Assembly: GCA_031178305.1 (NCBI GenBank)
Contig: JAPSJG010000082.1
Location: 1-11,262, forward strand
DNA from: Sinorhizobium sp.
GTDB taxonomy: Bacteria > Pseudomonadota > Alphaproteobacteria > Rhizobiales > Rhizobiaceae
Direction: 5' to 3'
Length of the DNA: 11,262 nt
The translations under genes were made by a program, and so were the position numbers. Shown piece by piece: positions 1-7,847 of this stretch. The notes beneath the pieces are model-generated. The model saw only the letters and a program-made list of their open reading frames with translations. It did not search any database and was not told where the DNA came from. Each line of letters begins with the position of its first letter. Position 1 is the stretch's first letter.

Positions 1-201
1 ACCTCGTAATCTCTTCCATTTGACAATGAACCTCGGAGGCGCTTTCGTTATACGACTTGAAACGTGATGCGCCAGCCGCTGAAACTTGCCCTCGATGCGC
101 GGGAAGGTGCAAGCGCTGCGAATTGGCGCCGCTTTGGCCGCAACCCTTGCAATCTCCGGCAAGGAAGCGTATATGAGCCTCAAATTCTTGATCGGTAGAT
201 G

Positions 202-237
202 AAGAGTGGGCTCCGTCAGGACCCGCTCTTTTTTATT
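202..237 (+). terminator. Intrinsic terminator or attenuator in the rimP leader
   Basis: A 9-bp stem pairs 202-210 with 222-230, with one T-G wobble. The 11-nt loop can form three further pairs (212-214 with 219-221). A T-run (229-234) follows directly, which is the shape of a Rho-independent terminator. It ends only about 30 nt before the rimP start, so it either ends transcription from upstream or attenuates rimP. A weaker hairpin (145-150 with 159-164, perfect 6 bp) lies just upstream. Terminator-like hairpins just ahead of rimP have been proposed as attenuators in other bacteria; applying that here is inference. Confidence 0.7.
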
Positions 238-263
238 AGCCGGTCCGATGAGGAGATGATCGT

Positions 264-881
264 TTGTCCGACAAGGCAACGGCTGAAAATGCAAATGAAC
301 CGCGCCTGATCATGGAAACCGGGCTCGACCGGCGCATCGCCGACATCGTCGAACCCGTGCTGGTGCAGATGGGTTTTCGGCTGGTGCGCGTGCGTATGTC
401 CGGCCAAAACGGACTGACGCTGCAGATCATGACGGAACGCAACGACGGCACGATGACCGTCGAGGATTGCGAGGAGGTCTCGAAGGCGATCTCGCCGGTT
501 CTCGACGTGGAAGATCCGATCGACAAGGCGTATCATCTCGAAGTGTCGTCGCCGGGCATCGATCGCCCGATGGTGCGAAAGTCCGACTTCGTCCGCTGGC
601 AGGGCCATTTGATGAAGTGCGAGACTTCGATCATGGTCGACGGGCGCAAGCGCTTCCGTGGCAAGATCGTGTCGGTGGACGAGGAGGGCTTCCGCCTCGA
701 GCGCGACCAGCCCGCCTATGGCGAGGAACCGACTGTCGCCATTCCGTTCACCGCCCTATCGGAGGCGCGGCTGATCCTGACCGACGACCTGATCCGCGAT
801 GCGCTGGCGGCAGACAAGAAGGCGAAGGCGGCGCGCGCCGCCAACGAGAATTTCGAAGACGAAGACAATCCTATCGAATGA
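264..881 (+). CDS. rimP: Ribosome maturation factor RimP
   Basis: RimP binds the free 30S subunit and helps its late maturation in the cytoplasm. The 205-residue product has the N-terminal alpha/beta domain followed by the SH3-like C-terminal domain. The family signature LEVSSPGIDRP lies near residues 93-103, preceded by the conserved DCEEVS segment. It is longer than the roughly 150-residue enterobacterial protein because of a charged C-terminal tail rich in Lys/Ala and then Glu/Asp, a common rhizobial form. The start chosen is TTG at 264, with AGGAGA at 251-256 seven bases upstream. An in-frame ATG at 312 (residue 17) is possible but lacks so good a ribosome binding site. The gene opens the rimP-nusA-ylxR-infB cluster, 47 nt ahead of nusA, and sits right behind a terminator-like hairpin that may attenuate it. 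Confidence 0.95.
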   Translation: MSDKATAENANEPRLIMETGLDRRIADIVEPVLVQMGFRLVRVRMSGQNGLTLQIMTERNDGTMTVEDCEEVSKAISPVLDVEDPIDKAYHLEVSSPGIDRPMVRKSDFVRWQGHLMKCETSIMVDGRKRFRGKIVSVDEEGFRLERDQPAYGEEPTVAIPFTALSEARLILTDDLIRDALAADKKAKAARAANENFEDEDNPIE

Positions 882-928
882 GGCACGGCGCGCTCTAAAG
901 GCCCCCTGCAACCAGACGGAGACAAGAC

Positions 929-2548
929 ATGGCAGTCAGTGCTAACCGGCTCGAACTTCTGCAGATCGCAGATGCTGTCGCACGGGAAAAGGTGATCGAC
1001 CGCGAGATCGTTCTGGCCGCGATGGCGGATGCGATCCAGAAGGCGGCGCGCTCGCGCTACGGTTCGGAATCGAACATCCGCGCTGACATCAACCCGAAGA
1101 CCGGTGAAATCCGTCTCCAGCGTCTTCTCGAGGTGGTCGAACATGCCGAGGACTATTCGACCCAGATCCCGCTCGAACTGGCGCGCGACCGCAACCCGGA
1201 CGCCAAGCTCGGCGATTTCATCGCCGATCCGCTGCCGCCGATGGATTTCGGCCGCATCGCTGCACAGTCCGCCAAGCAGGTGATCGTGCAGAAGGTGCGC
1301 GAGGCCGAGCGCGACCGTCAGTATGAAGAGTTCAAGGACCGCGTCGGCGAGATCGTCAACGGCACCGTCAAACGCGTCGAATACGGCAACGTCATCGTCG
1401 ATCTCGGCCGTGGCGAAGGTATCATCCGCCGCGACGAGATGATCCCGCGCGAAACCATGCGCTACGGTGATCGCGTGCGCGCCTTCGTCTACGACGTCCG
1501 CCGCGAACAGCGCGGGCCGCAGATTTTCCTGTCGCGCACGCATCCGCAGTTCATGGTCAAGCTCTTCACCATGGAAGTGCCGGAAATCTATGACGGCATC
1601 ATCCAGATCAAGTCGGTCGCCCGCGATCCGGGCTCGCGCGCCAAAATCGCCGTTGTCTCGAACGATTCGTCGATCGATCCGGTCGGCGCCTGCGTCGGCA
1701 TGCGCGGCTCGCGCGTTCAGGCCGTCGTAGGCGAGCTCCAGGGAGAGAAGATCGATATTATCCCATGGTCGCCGGATCCGGCCTCCTTCATCGTCAACGC
1801 CCTGCAGCCGGCGGAGGTGACCAAGGTCGTCCTCGACGAGGATGCGGAGCGCATCGAGGTCGTCGTCCCCGACGAGCAGCTCTCGCTCGCCATCGGCCGC
1901 CGCGGCCAGAACGTCCGCCTCGCCTCGCAGCTCACCGGCTGGGATATCGACATTCTCACCGAGCAGGAGGAAAGCGAGCGTCGCCAGAAGGAGTTCAACG
2001 AGCGCACCCAGCTCTTCATGGAAGCGCTGGACGTCGACGAGATGGTCGGCCAGGTTCTCGCCTCCGAAGGCTTTGCCCAGGTCGAGGAACTCGCCTATGT
2101 CGATCTCGACGAGATTTCCTCGATCGACGGTTTCGACGAGGAGACGGCGACCGAGATCCAGACGCGCGCCCGCGAATATCTCGAGAAGATCGAGGCGGAG
2201 ATGGACGCCAAGCGCCAGGAGCTCGGCGTCTCCGACGACCTGCGCCAGATCAATGGGCTTTCCAGCCAAATGCTGGTCGCGCTCGGCGAGGAAGGCATCA
2301 AGACGGTCGAAGATTTCGCCGGCTGCGCCGCCGACGATCTGGTCGGCTGGACCGAGCGCAAGGACGGCGAGACCAAGCGCTTCGAAGGCATCTTCTCGAA
2401 GTTCGACGTCACCCGCGAAGAGGCCGAGACGATGATCGTCCAGGCGCGGCTTGTGGCCGGCTGGATCACAGAGGAGGACCTGGCGAAGGCTGAGGGCGAG
2501 CAGGACGAGCCGATCGAAGTCGCCGAAGGCGCCGAGCAGGATGCCTGA
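929..2548 (+). CDS. nusA: Transcription termination/antitermination factor NusA
   Basis: NusA binds RNA polymerase and nascent RNA. It affects pausing, intrinsic termination and antitermination, including that of rRNA operons. The 539-residue product has the expected order: an N-terminal polymerase-binding domain (about 1-130), an S1 domain (about 139-205, opening with VGEIVNGTVKRVEYGNV), KH1 with GMRGSRVQAVVGEL, and KH2 with IGRRGQNVRLASQLTGWDI (to about 350). The C-terminal part (about 360-520) contains two helical acidic repeats resembling helix-hairpin-helix units, and the tail is rich in Glu/Asp. A good ribosome binding site, GGAGA at 918-922, sits six bases before the ATG. The stop is five bases before the next gene, so the two are probably translated from one message. 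Length and domain set are normal for the group. Confidence 0.98.
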   Translation: MAVSANRLELLQIADAVAREKVIDREIVLAAMADAIQKAARSRYGSESNIRADINPKTGEIRLQRLLEVVEHAEDYSTQIPLELARDRNPDAKLGDFIADPLPPMDFGRIAAQSAKQVIVQKVREAERDRQYEEFKDRVGEIVNGTVKRVEYGNVIVDLGRGEGIIRRDEMIPRETMRYGDRVRAFVYDVRREQRGPQIFLSRTHPQFMVKLFTMEVPEIYDGIIQIKSVARDPGSRAKIAVVSNDSSIDPVGACVGMRGSRVQAVVGELQGEKIDIIPWSPDPASFIVNALQPAEVTKVVLDEDAERIEVVVPDEQLSLAIGRRGQNVRLASQLTGWDIDILTEQEESERRQKEFNERTQLFMEALDVDEMVGQVLASEGFAQVEELAYVDLDEISSIDGFDEETATEIQTRAREYLEKIEAEMDAKRQELGVSDDLRQINGLSSQMLVALGEEGIKTVEDFAGCAADDLVGWTERKDGETKRFEGIFSKFDVTREEAETMIVQARLVAGWITEEDLAKAEGEQDEPIEVAEGAEQDA

Positions 2549-2553
2549 AGCCG

Positions 2554-3246
2554 ATGCAGGTTGAGCCCGTGGCCGATAACCTGCCCTCGGATAGGGGGCC
2601 GAAGGACCGGAGCGACAGCAGCCGAACCTGCATCGTCACGCGCGAGAGCGGTTCGCCCGACACGCTGATCCGCTTCGTTGCCGGTCCCGACGGACGCATC
2701 GTTCCGGATTTGAAGCGGCAGCTTCCCGGGCGCGGCTGCTGGGTGAAGGCCGAGCGGCGGTTCATAGAGAAGGCCGCGGCGAAGAAGCTCTTCGCCCGCG
2801 CCCTTCGGGCCGAGGTCAAGGCCGATCAGGCGTTGGCGGACGAGGTCGACCGGCTGCTCGCAGAACAGCTCGCCGGAATGATGAACATGGCGCGCAAGGC
2901 CGGCCAGTTCGTCACCGGCGCGACTAAGACGGAGCAGGCAGTGCGCGGCCTCGGGGCGCTGGCGGTGTTTCACGCCGTCGACGCAGCCGCCGACGGCGTC
3001 CGCAAGATCGACCAGGCTCGCAAGGCGATGAGCTTCGTCGGCGAGGACGAAACGGAAATACCAGCCTTCCGCCCCTTCACGGTGGCGGAAATGGAGGGCC
3101 TTTTGGGAAGTAATGCTTTTATCCATGCCGCAGCGCTTGCAGGGCAGGCGGGAGAAGGTGTAGTGAAGCGCGCAATCATGCTCGAAAAGTACCGAGGATC
3201 CGTCCCGGTCCGGGCCGAAGGCGGCACTGGCAAGCCACAGCAATGA
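2554..3246 (+). CDS. YlxR (DUF448) / L7Ae-like fused RNA-binding protein
   Basis: The 230-residue product has two RNA-binding modules. Residues about 20-95 resemble YlxR (DUF448): RTCIVTRE at 24-31 and GRGCWV at 59-64 match the conserved core. Residues about 106-205 resemble the L7Ae/YlxQ fold: the segment MARKAGQFVTGATKTEQAVRG (112-132) matches the LARKAGKLVSGEE-type start of YlxQ proteins, followed by an alternating strand/helix pattern. Firmicutes encode ylxR and ylxQ as separate neighbours between nusA and infB; here they appear fused at the same place. An RNA-binding role tied to transcription or ribosomes is inferred from the families and position; no precise reaction is known to me. 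The start is five bases after the nusA stop and has only a weak ribosome binding site, consistent with translational coupling. The C-terminal 25 residues look disordered. Confidence 0.88.
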   Translation: MQVEPVADNLPSDRGPKDRSDSSRTCIVTRESGSPDTLIRFVAGPDGRIVPDLKRQLPGRGCWVKAERRFIEKAAAKKLFARALRAEVKADQALADEVDRLLAEQLAGMMNMARKAGQFVTGATKTEQAVRGLGALAVFHAVDAAADGVRKIDQARKAMSFVGEDETEIPAFRPFTVAEMEGLLGSNAFIHAAALAGQAGEGVVKRAIMLEKYRGSVPVRAEGGTGKPQQ

Positions 3247-3351
3247 TACGCGTCACCGGCAGATGCCGGCATAGCGAGCATTGTTTGAGACAATTTGGAA
3301 GACGGGGTCAGGTGATACGCATCCGGCCCTGATCGCTAGGAACGGAACGGA

Positions 3352-6021
3352 ATGACCGACAACAAAGACGACAAGACACTCAGCGTAGCGGGCAAGAAGA
3401 CGCTGACCCTGAAGCCCTCCGGGGTGGCGCATGGGACAGTACGCCAAGACATGGGCCGCGGTCGCACGAAGGCGGTCGTGGTCGAAACCAAGAGAACGCG
3501 CGGCCTGACCAAGCACAAGGACGAGCGCCCGATCCCGCCGGTCGCCGCGACGCCGGCCGCTCGCCCGGCCGAGCAGCGCCCTGTTCCGCCACAGCCTGCC
3601 GGCCGCCCGGCCCCGCAGCCGCAACCACATCAGCCGCGCTCCGAGCAAAACCGTCCCCGTGGCGTTGTCCTGAACGACCTTTCGGCCGGCGAGATGGAAG
3701 CCCGCCGTCGCGCGCTCGCAGAAGCTCAGATCCGTGAGGTCGAGGATGCCAAGCGCCGTGCCGAAGAGGAAGCCCGCCGGCGGCGCGAGGAAGAAGAGCG
3801 CATCGCTCGCGAGAAGGAAGAGACCGCGCGTCGTGCCGCCGAAGAGGCAGCACGCCCGGCAGAAGCACGCCCAGCAGTAGAAGAAAAGGCCGAAGTGAAG
3901 GTCGAAGAGGAGCGCCCGGCCGTTGTCGAGCGCGGCGCCGAGGCGCGCCCGCAGCCGCCACGACCGTCGCCGGCAGCTCCGCAGGCCCCGGCTGGCGTCG
4001 CCGCTCGCGGCCGCCGACCGGGCGGCGAGGAAGAGGACGAGCGCCGGCGCGGTGCCGGACCGGTGCGCGGCAAGGTCGCGCGGCCGGAGCCGGCCAAGCC
4101 CGTCACCCGTCCGAAGGGCGACGAAGGCCGTCGTCAGGGCAAGCTGACGCTGACCGCAGCCGTCGACGAGGACGGCAGCCAGCGCGGCCGCTCGCTTTCG
4201 GCCATGCGCCGCCGTCAGGAGAAATTCAAGCGCAGCCAGATGCAGGAAACCCGCGAGAAGATCTCGCGTGAGGTCGTCCTGCCGGAAACCATCACGATCC
4301 AGGAATTGTCGCAGCGCATGTCCGAACGCGCTGTCGACGTCATCAAGTTCCTGATGAAGGAAGGCCAGATGATGAAGCCCGGCGATCTGATCGACGCCGA
4401 TATGGCCGAGCTCATCGCCGTCGAATTCGGTCACACGGTCAAGCGCGTCTCCGAGTCCGACGTCGAGGAAGGCATCTTCAACATCTCCGACGTGGAAGAA
4501 AATCTGGTGCCGCGTCCGCCGATCGTCACGATCATGGGCCACGTCGACCACGGCAAGACGTCGCTGCTCGATGCGATCCGCCACGCCAATGTAGTTGCCG
4601 GCGAAGCGGGCGGCATCACCCAGCACATCGGTGCCTATCAGGTCGAGCAGAACGGCCAAAAGATCACCTTCATCGACACCCCCGGCCATGCCGCCTTCAC
4701 GGCCATGCGCGCCCGGGGCGCCCAAGCGACGGACATTGCCGTCCTCGTGGTTGCTGCCGATGACAGCGTGATGCCGCAGACGATCGAATCGATCAATCAC
4801 GCCAAGGCGGCCAACGTGCCGATCATCGTGGCGATCAACAAGGTCGACAAGCCGGCGGCAAACCCGCAAAAGGTCCGCACCGAGCTCCTGCAGCACGAGG
4901 TCTTTGTCGAATCGATGGGCGGCGAAGTGCTCGACGTCGAAGTTTCGGCGAAGAATCACACCAACCTCGACAAACTGCTCGAAGCGATCCTGCTGCAGGC
5001 GGAAATCCTCGACCTCAAGGCCAATCCGAACCGGACGGCCGAAGGTACGGTGGTTGAAGCCGAGCTCGACCGTGGCCGCGGTGCGGTTGCGACGGTTCTC
5101 GTCCAGAAGGGTACGCTGACCCCGGGGCAGATCATCGTCGCCGGCGACCAATGGGGCCGCGTGCGTGCGCTCGTCAATGACAAGGGCGAGCACGTCAAGT
5201 CCGCCGGCCCGTCGACCCCGGTGGAAGTTCTCGGCCTATCCGGTACGCCGGCTGCCGGCGACAAGTTCGCCGTCGTCGAGAGCGAAAGCCGCGCACGCGA
5301 GATCTCCGAATATCGCCAGCGACTTGCCCGTGAAAAGGCGGTGGCCCGTCAGTCCGGCTCGCGCGGTTCGCTCGAGCAGATGATGAGCCAGCTCCAGACC
5401 TCCGGCCTGAAGGAGTTCCCGCTGGTTATCAAGGGCGATGTGCAGGGCTCTATCGAAGCGATCGCCGGCGCATTGGAAAAGCTCGGTACGGACGAGGTGC
5501 GTGCGCGCATGGTCCATTCGGGCGCAGGCGGCATCACAGAGTCGGATATCTCCCTCGCCGAGGCCTCCAACGCCGCGATCATCGGGTTCAACGTCCGCGC
5601 CAACAAGCAGGCGCGCGATGCGGCCGAGCGCGCGGGTATCGAAATTCGCTACTACAACATCATCTACGATCTGGTGGATGACGTGAAATCGGCGATGTCC
5701 GGTCTGCTTTCGCCCGAGCGGCGCGAGACCTTCCTCGGCAATGCCGAGATTCTGGAGGTGTTCAACATCACCAAGGTCGGCAAGGTCGCCGGTTGCCGGG
5801 TCACAGAGGGCAAGGTCGAGCGCGGTGTCGGCGTCCGCCTCGTGCGCGACAACGTCGTTATTCACGAGGGCAAGCTCAAGACGCTCAAGCGTTTCAAGGA
5901 CGAGGTCTCCGAGGTCCAGGCCGGCCAGGAATGCGGCATGGCCTTCGAGAACTACGAGGACATCCGTCCAGGCGACACGATCGAGTGCTTCCGCGTAGAG
6001 CACGTCACCCGGACTCTCTAG
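3352..6021 (+). CDS. infB: Translation initiation factor IF-2
   Basis: IF2 is the GTPase that places fMet-tRNA on the 30S subunit and promotes 50S joining. The 889-residue product starts with a long low-complexity region: basic and Pro-rich to about residue 110, then a highly charged Glu/Arg coiled-coil-like stretch (about 115-195), then Pro/Gly/Arg-rich sequence. An IF2_N module follows (about 306-360, containing ITIQELSQRM). The GTPase domain shows G1 GHVDHGKT (396-403), G3 DTPGH (442-446), G4 NKVD (496-499) and G5 SAK. Domains II, III and the tRNA-binding C-terminal domain fill out the rest, ending at VTRTL. The ATG is preceded by purine-rich AGGAACGGAACGGA. The gene is 105 nt after the ylxR-type gene and is followed by a strong intrinsic terminator. 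It is a complete, normal alphaproteobacterial IF2. Confidence 0.99.
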   Translation: MTDNKDDKTLSVAGKKTLTLKPSGVAHGTVRQDMGRGRTKAVVVETKRTRGLTKHKDERPIPPVAATPAARPAEQRPVPPQPAGRPAPQPQPHQPRSEQNRPRGVVLNDLSAGEMEARRRALAEAQIREVEDAKRRAEEEARRRREEEERIAREKEETARRAAEEAARPAEARPAVEEKAEVKVEEERPAVVERGAEARPQPPRPSPAAPQAPAGVAARGRRPGGEEEDERRRGAGPVRGKVARPEPAKPVTRPKGDEGRRQGKLTLTAAVDEDGSQRGRSLSAMRRRQEKFKRSQMQETREKISREVVLPETITIQELSQRMSERAVDVIKFLMKEGQMMKPGDLIDADMAELIAVEFGHTVKRVSESDVEEGIFNISDVEENLVPRPPIVTIMGHVDHGKTSLLDAIRHANVVAGEAGGITQHIGAYQVEQNGQKITFIDTPGHAAFTAMRARGAQATDIAVLVVAADDSVMPQTIESINHAKAANVPIIVAINKVDKPAANPQKVRTELLQHEVFVESMGGEVLDVEVSAKNHTNLDKLLEAILLQAEILDLKANPNRTAEGTVVEAELDRGRGAVATVLVQKGTLTPGQIIVAGDQWGRVRALVNDKGEHVKSAGPSTPVEVLGLSGTPAAGDKFAVVESESRAREISEYRQRLAREKAVARQSGSRGSLEQMMSQLQTSGLKEFPLVIKGDVQGSIEAIAGALEKLGTDEVRARMVHSGAGGITESDISLAEASNAAIIGFNVRANKQARDAAERAGIEIRYYNIIYDLVDDVKSAMSGLLSPERRETFLGNAEILEVFNITKVGKVAGCRVTEGKVERGVGVRLVRDNVVIHEGKLKTLKRFKDEVSEVQAGQECGMAFENYEDIRPGDTIECFRVEHVTRTL

Positions 6022-6041
6022 CCGGGTCCGGCATGAGATTT

Positions 6042-6079
6042 TGCGAGCGCCGGATCGGTTCCGGCGCTCGCATTTTTTT
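6042..6079 (+). terminator. Strong intrinsic terminator after infB
   Basis: A perfect 13-bp GC-rich stem pairs 6042-6054 with 6060-6072 around a 5-nt loop. Seven T residues (6073-6079) follow at once. It lies 20 nt after the infB stop and about 100 nt before rbfA. This is an unambiguous Rho-independent terminator on the plus strand. It implies that rbfA and truB depend on read-through, on NusA-dependent modulation, or on a promoter in 6080-6177, where I see no clear sigma-70-like match. Confidence 0.93.
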
Positions 6080-6177
6080 GAAGGCAGGGAGGTAGAGGCG
6101 AGCGGTGCCCTACCCCACTTGCTCTCGAACTGAAACGACCGCCGTGGCTTCGGCATTCGCGGTCCGGGATAAGAACG

Positions 6178-6585
6178 ATGGCCAAATCCACATCCTCCGC
6201 ACCCTCCCAACGCATGCTGCGCGTCGGCGAACAGGTGCGCGCCGCGATCACACAGGTCCTGCAGCGCGGCGAAGTGCGCGACCCGCTGATCGAAAAGACG
6301 GTGATTTCCATTTCCGAAGTGCGCATGTCGCCGGACCTGAAGATTGCCACCGCCTATGTGACGCCGCTCGGCGTCGCGGATCATGCAACGATCATCGAGG
6401 CGCTGAACAAAAATGCAAAATTCATCCGCGGTCGGCTCGGACCGCAGCTTCGGCAGATGAAATACATGCCGGACATCCGTTTCCGCGACGATACCAGCTT
6501 CGACAATTACCAGAAGATCGACGCGCTGCTGCGCTCGCCGGAAGTCAGCCGCGACCTCGATCCGGATTCCGAAGACGAAGAATAG
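6178..6585 (+). CDS. rbfA: 30S ribosome-binding factor RbfA
   Basis: RbfA binds the 30S precursor and aids 16S rRNA 5'-end processing and late small-subunit assembly. The 135-residue product is a typical single KH-like domain. The N-terminal helix QRMLRVGEQVRAAITQVLQ, the strand TVISISEVRMSPDLKIATAYV, and the segment KFIRGRLGPQLRQMKYMPDI-RFRDD (near residues 81-103) all match the family. The C-terminus is a short acidic tail, SEDEE. The ATG at 6178 has only a weak upstream site (GGGATAAGA). The gene is the first after the infB terminator, and its stop is six bases from the truB start, so rbfA and truB form a tight pair. Confidence 0.97.
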   Translation: MAKSTSSAPSQRMLRVGEQVRAAITQVLQRGEVRDPLIEKTVISISEVRMSPDLKIATAYVTPLGVADHATIIEALNKNAKFIRGRLGPQLRQMKYMPDIRFRDDTSFDNYQKIDALLRSPEVSRDLDPDSEDEE

Positions 6586-6591
6586 AAGAGT

Positions 6592-7527
6592 ATGTCCAAA
6601 CCGCGCAAACCCAAGGGCCGCCCGATTTCAGGCTGGCTTATCCTCGACAAGCCGCTCGACTACGGTTCCACCGAGGCGGTCTCCAAAATCAAGTGGCTGT
6701 TCAAGGCGCAAAAGGCCGGTCACGCCGGCACGCTCGACCCGCTTGCCTCCGGCATGCTGCCGATCGCGCTCGGCGACGCGACGAAGACCGTGCCTTACGT
6801 GATGGATGGCCGCAAGATCTACGAATTCACGGTCGCTTGGGGCGAAGAGCGCTCGACCGACGACCTCGAAGGCGAGGTCGTCCGCTCGTCGGCCGACCGG
6901 CCGGGCGAAGAGGCGATTCGCGCACTTCTTCCGAATTATACCGGCGTGATCAGCCAGATTCCGCCGCAGTTTTCGGCAATCAAGATCGACGGCGAGCGAG
7001 CCTACGATCTCGCGCGCGACGGCGAGACCGTGGAAATCCCGGCGCGAGAGGTGGAGGTTTTCCGGCTGTCGCTGATCGGCTGCACCCCAAACCTTGCGCA
7101 ATTCGAGATCGAATGCGGCAAGGGGACCTACGTCCGTTCGCTTGCCCGCGACATGGGCCGCGACCTCGGCTGCTTCGGCCATATCGCTTCGCTGCGCCGC
7201 ACTTTCGTCGCCCCCTTCGGCGAGGAGGATATGGTGCCGCTCTCCGAACTCGTCACTTTGGAGAAGATCGAGGACGAGACGGAGCGGCTGGCTGCGCTGG
7301 ACGAGTATTTGATCGAAACTGGCGAAGCGCTGTCGGACCTGCCGCACATCGCCGTCAATGATGACCAGGCGCACCGGCTCAGGATGGGCAATCCGATCAT
7401 TCTGCGTGGCCGAGATGCGCCACTGCCCACCCCTGAAGCCTATGCCACCGCCCGCGGCAGGCTCGTCGCGATCGGCGAAATCACCGAGGGCGAGTTTCGG
7501 CCGAAGCGGGTGTTTGCGGCGCAATAA
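6592..7527 (+). CDS. truB: tRNA pseudouridine(55) synthase TruB
   Basis: TruB converts uridine 55 in the T-loop of elongator tRNAs to pseudouridine and also acts as a tRNA-folding chaperone. The 311-residue product has the catalytic motif HAGTLDPLASGMLPIALG, with the presumed catalytic Asp at residue 49. Other family segments follow: the KTVPYVMDGRKIYEF strand, IPPQFSAIKIDGERAYDLAR, and the core-closing CGKGTYVRSLARDMGRDLG. The last 60-70 residues look like the C-terminal PUA-type RNA-binding domain. Length is close to the E. coli enzyme. The start ATG lies six bases after the rbfA stop with purine-rich AGAAGAG just upstream, so the two are probably co-translated. No convincing terminator follows; the next 358 nt are a repeat-rich gap. 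Confidence 0.98.
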   Translation: MSKPRKPKGRPISGWLILDKPLDYGSTEAVSKIKWLFKAQKAGHAGTLDPLASGMLPIALGDATKTVPYVMDGRKIYEFTVAWGEERSTDDLEGEVVRSSADRPGEEAIRALLPNYTGVISQIPPQFSAIKIDGERAYDLARDGETVEIPAREVEVFRLSLIGCTPNLAQFEIECGKGTYVRSLARDMGRDLGCFGHIASLRRTFVAPFGEEDMVPLSELVTLEKIEDETERLAALDEYLIETGEALSDLPHIAVNDDQAHRLRMGNPIILRGRDAPLPTPEAYATARGRLVAIGEITEGEFRPKRVFAAQ

Positions 7528-7634
7528 TTCCAGCCTATCGGGGACGCTCCGCTCTCCCGCTAGATTTTAAGATCGATCCGGTGTGCAGGCGGCGTATACT
7601 CGACCTACGCTGGAGTGAGAACCGCCGCTCGCGC

Positions 7635-7732
7635 TTGCGCGCGTCTTATCAGACGCGCAAAGTCGCTGTAGCACTATGAATCGCCGCATGTCTTTGTCCT
7701 TGATCGAGATCGATTTAAGAAGACATGCAGTG
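7635..7732 (-). repeat. Two-hairpin rhizobial-type intergenic palindromic repeat, copy 1
   Basis: There are two inverted repeats. One is a perfect 8-bp stem (7639-7646 with 7651-7658) around a 4-nt loop. The other is a perfect 9-bp outer stem (7686-7694 with 7720-7728) enclosing an inner stem (7699-7706 with 7711-7719, one bulge). Read on the minus strand it aligns with a second copy at 10119-10220: TCTTAAATCG against TCCTTAAATCG, and TTCATAGTGCTACAGCGA against TTCAGAGTGCAACAGCGA. I recognise the general pattern as a common Rhizobiaceae intergenic repeat. The family name is not certain. Confidence 0.75.
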
Positions 7733-7733
7733 G

Positions 7734-7824
7734 CCTTTCTCCGTACCCGTCGGAGAGGGTCCGGAGGACGCCGCCGGGCCCCCTCTTCCCGCACGCGGGA
7801 GAAGGTGCCGGTAGGAGGCGGGGC
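7734..7824. repeat. RIME-like tandem palindromes
   Basis: Two adjacent palindromes stand side by side. The first pairs 7735-7743 with 7751-7759 (9 bp with two T-G wobbles, loop 7744-7750). The second is centred near 7793, built on TTCCCGC (7786-7792) and GCGGGAGAA (7795-7803). The adjoining GAGAAGGTGCCGGTAGGAGG resembles a palindromic unit that recurs between genes in Rhizobium and Sinorhizobium. A double-palindrome layout is also described for Rhizobium-specific intergenic mosaic elements (RIME). The match is from memory of the pattern, not a search. Confidence 0.6.
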
Positions 7825-7828
7825 ATTT

Positions 7829-7847
7829 GCGGAGAAAACATCTCCGC
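7829..7847 (+). promoter_or_regulatory. Hairpin ahead of the kinase ribosome binding site
   Basis: A perfect 7-bp inverted repeat pairs GCGGAGA (7829-7835) with TCTCCGC (7841-7847) around a 5-nt loop. It lies 25 nt before the AAAGG ribosome binding site (7873-7877). There is no T-run, so it is not a terminator. It may be part of the mRNA leader or the edge of the repeat cluster. Confidence 0.4.

Noticed and set aside
20..53. Possible sigma-70 promoter: TTGACA at 20-25 with TTATAC at 48-53
   Set aside because: The spacing is 22 bases, too long for a normal promoter. No better -10 lies at 16-18 bases, so I do not call it.
716..2269. Long minus-strand open frame opposite nusA
   Set aside because: It lies antisense to an unmistakable nusA, has no recognisable domain, and is expected from high-GC codon bias.
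2095..3243. Minus-strand open frame opposite the nusA 3' end and the ylxR-type gene
   Set aside because: Low-complexity antisense shadow without any family signature; both plus-strand genes are well supported.
3253..5193. 646-codon minus-strand open frame opposite infB
   Set aside because: Its sequence is the antisense shadow of the charged IF2 N-terminus and GTPase domain; the IF2 frame has all GTPase motifs.
5236..6384. Minus-strand open frame spanning the infB end and rbfA start
   Set aside because: It crosses a strong plus-strand terminator and shows only antisense composition.
6105..7361. 418-codon plus-strand frame overlapping rbfA and truB
   Set aside because: It is out of phase with two clear conserved genes and is rich in Arg/Ala/Pro, as shifted high-GC frames usually are.
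7639..7658. 8-bp perfect hairpin after truB as a terminator
   Set aside because: No T-run follows on either strand; it is better explained as one hairpin of the palindromic repeat.
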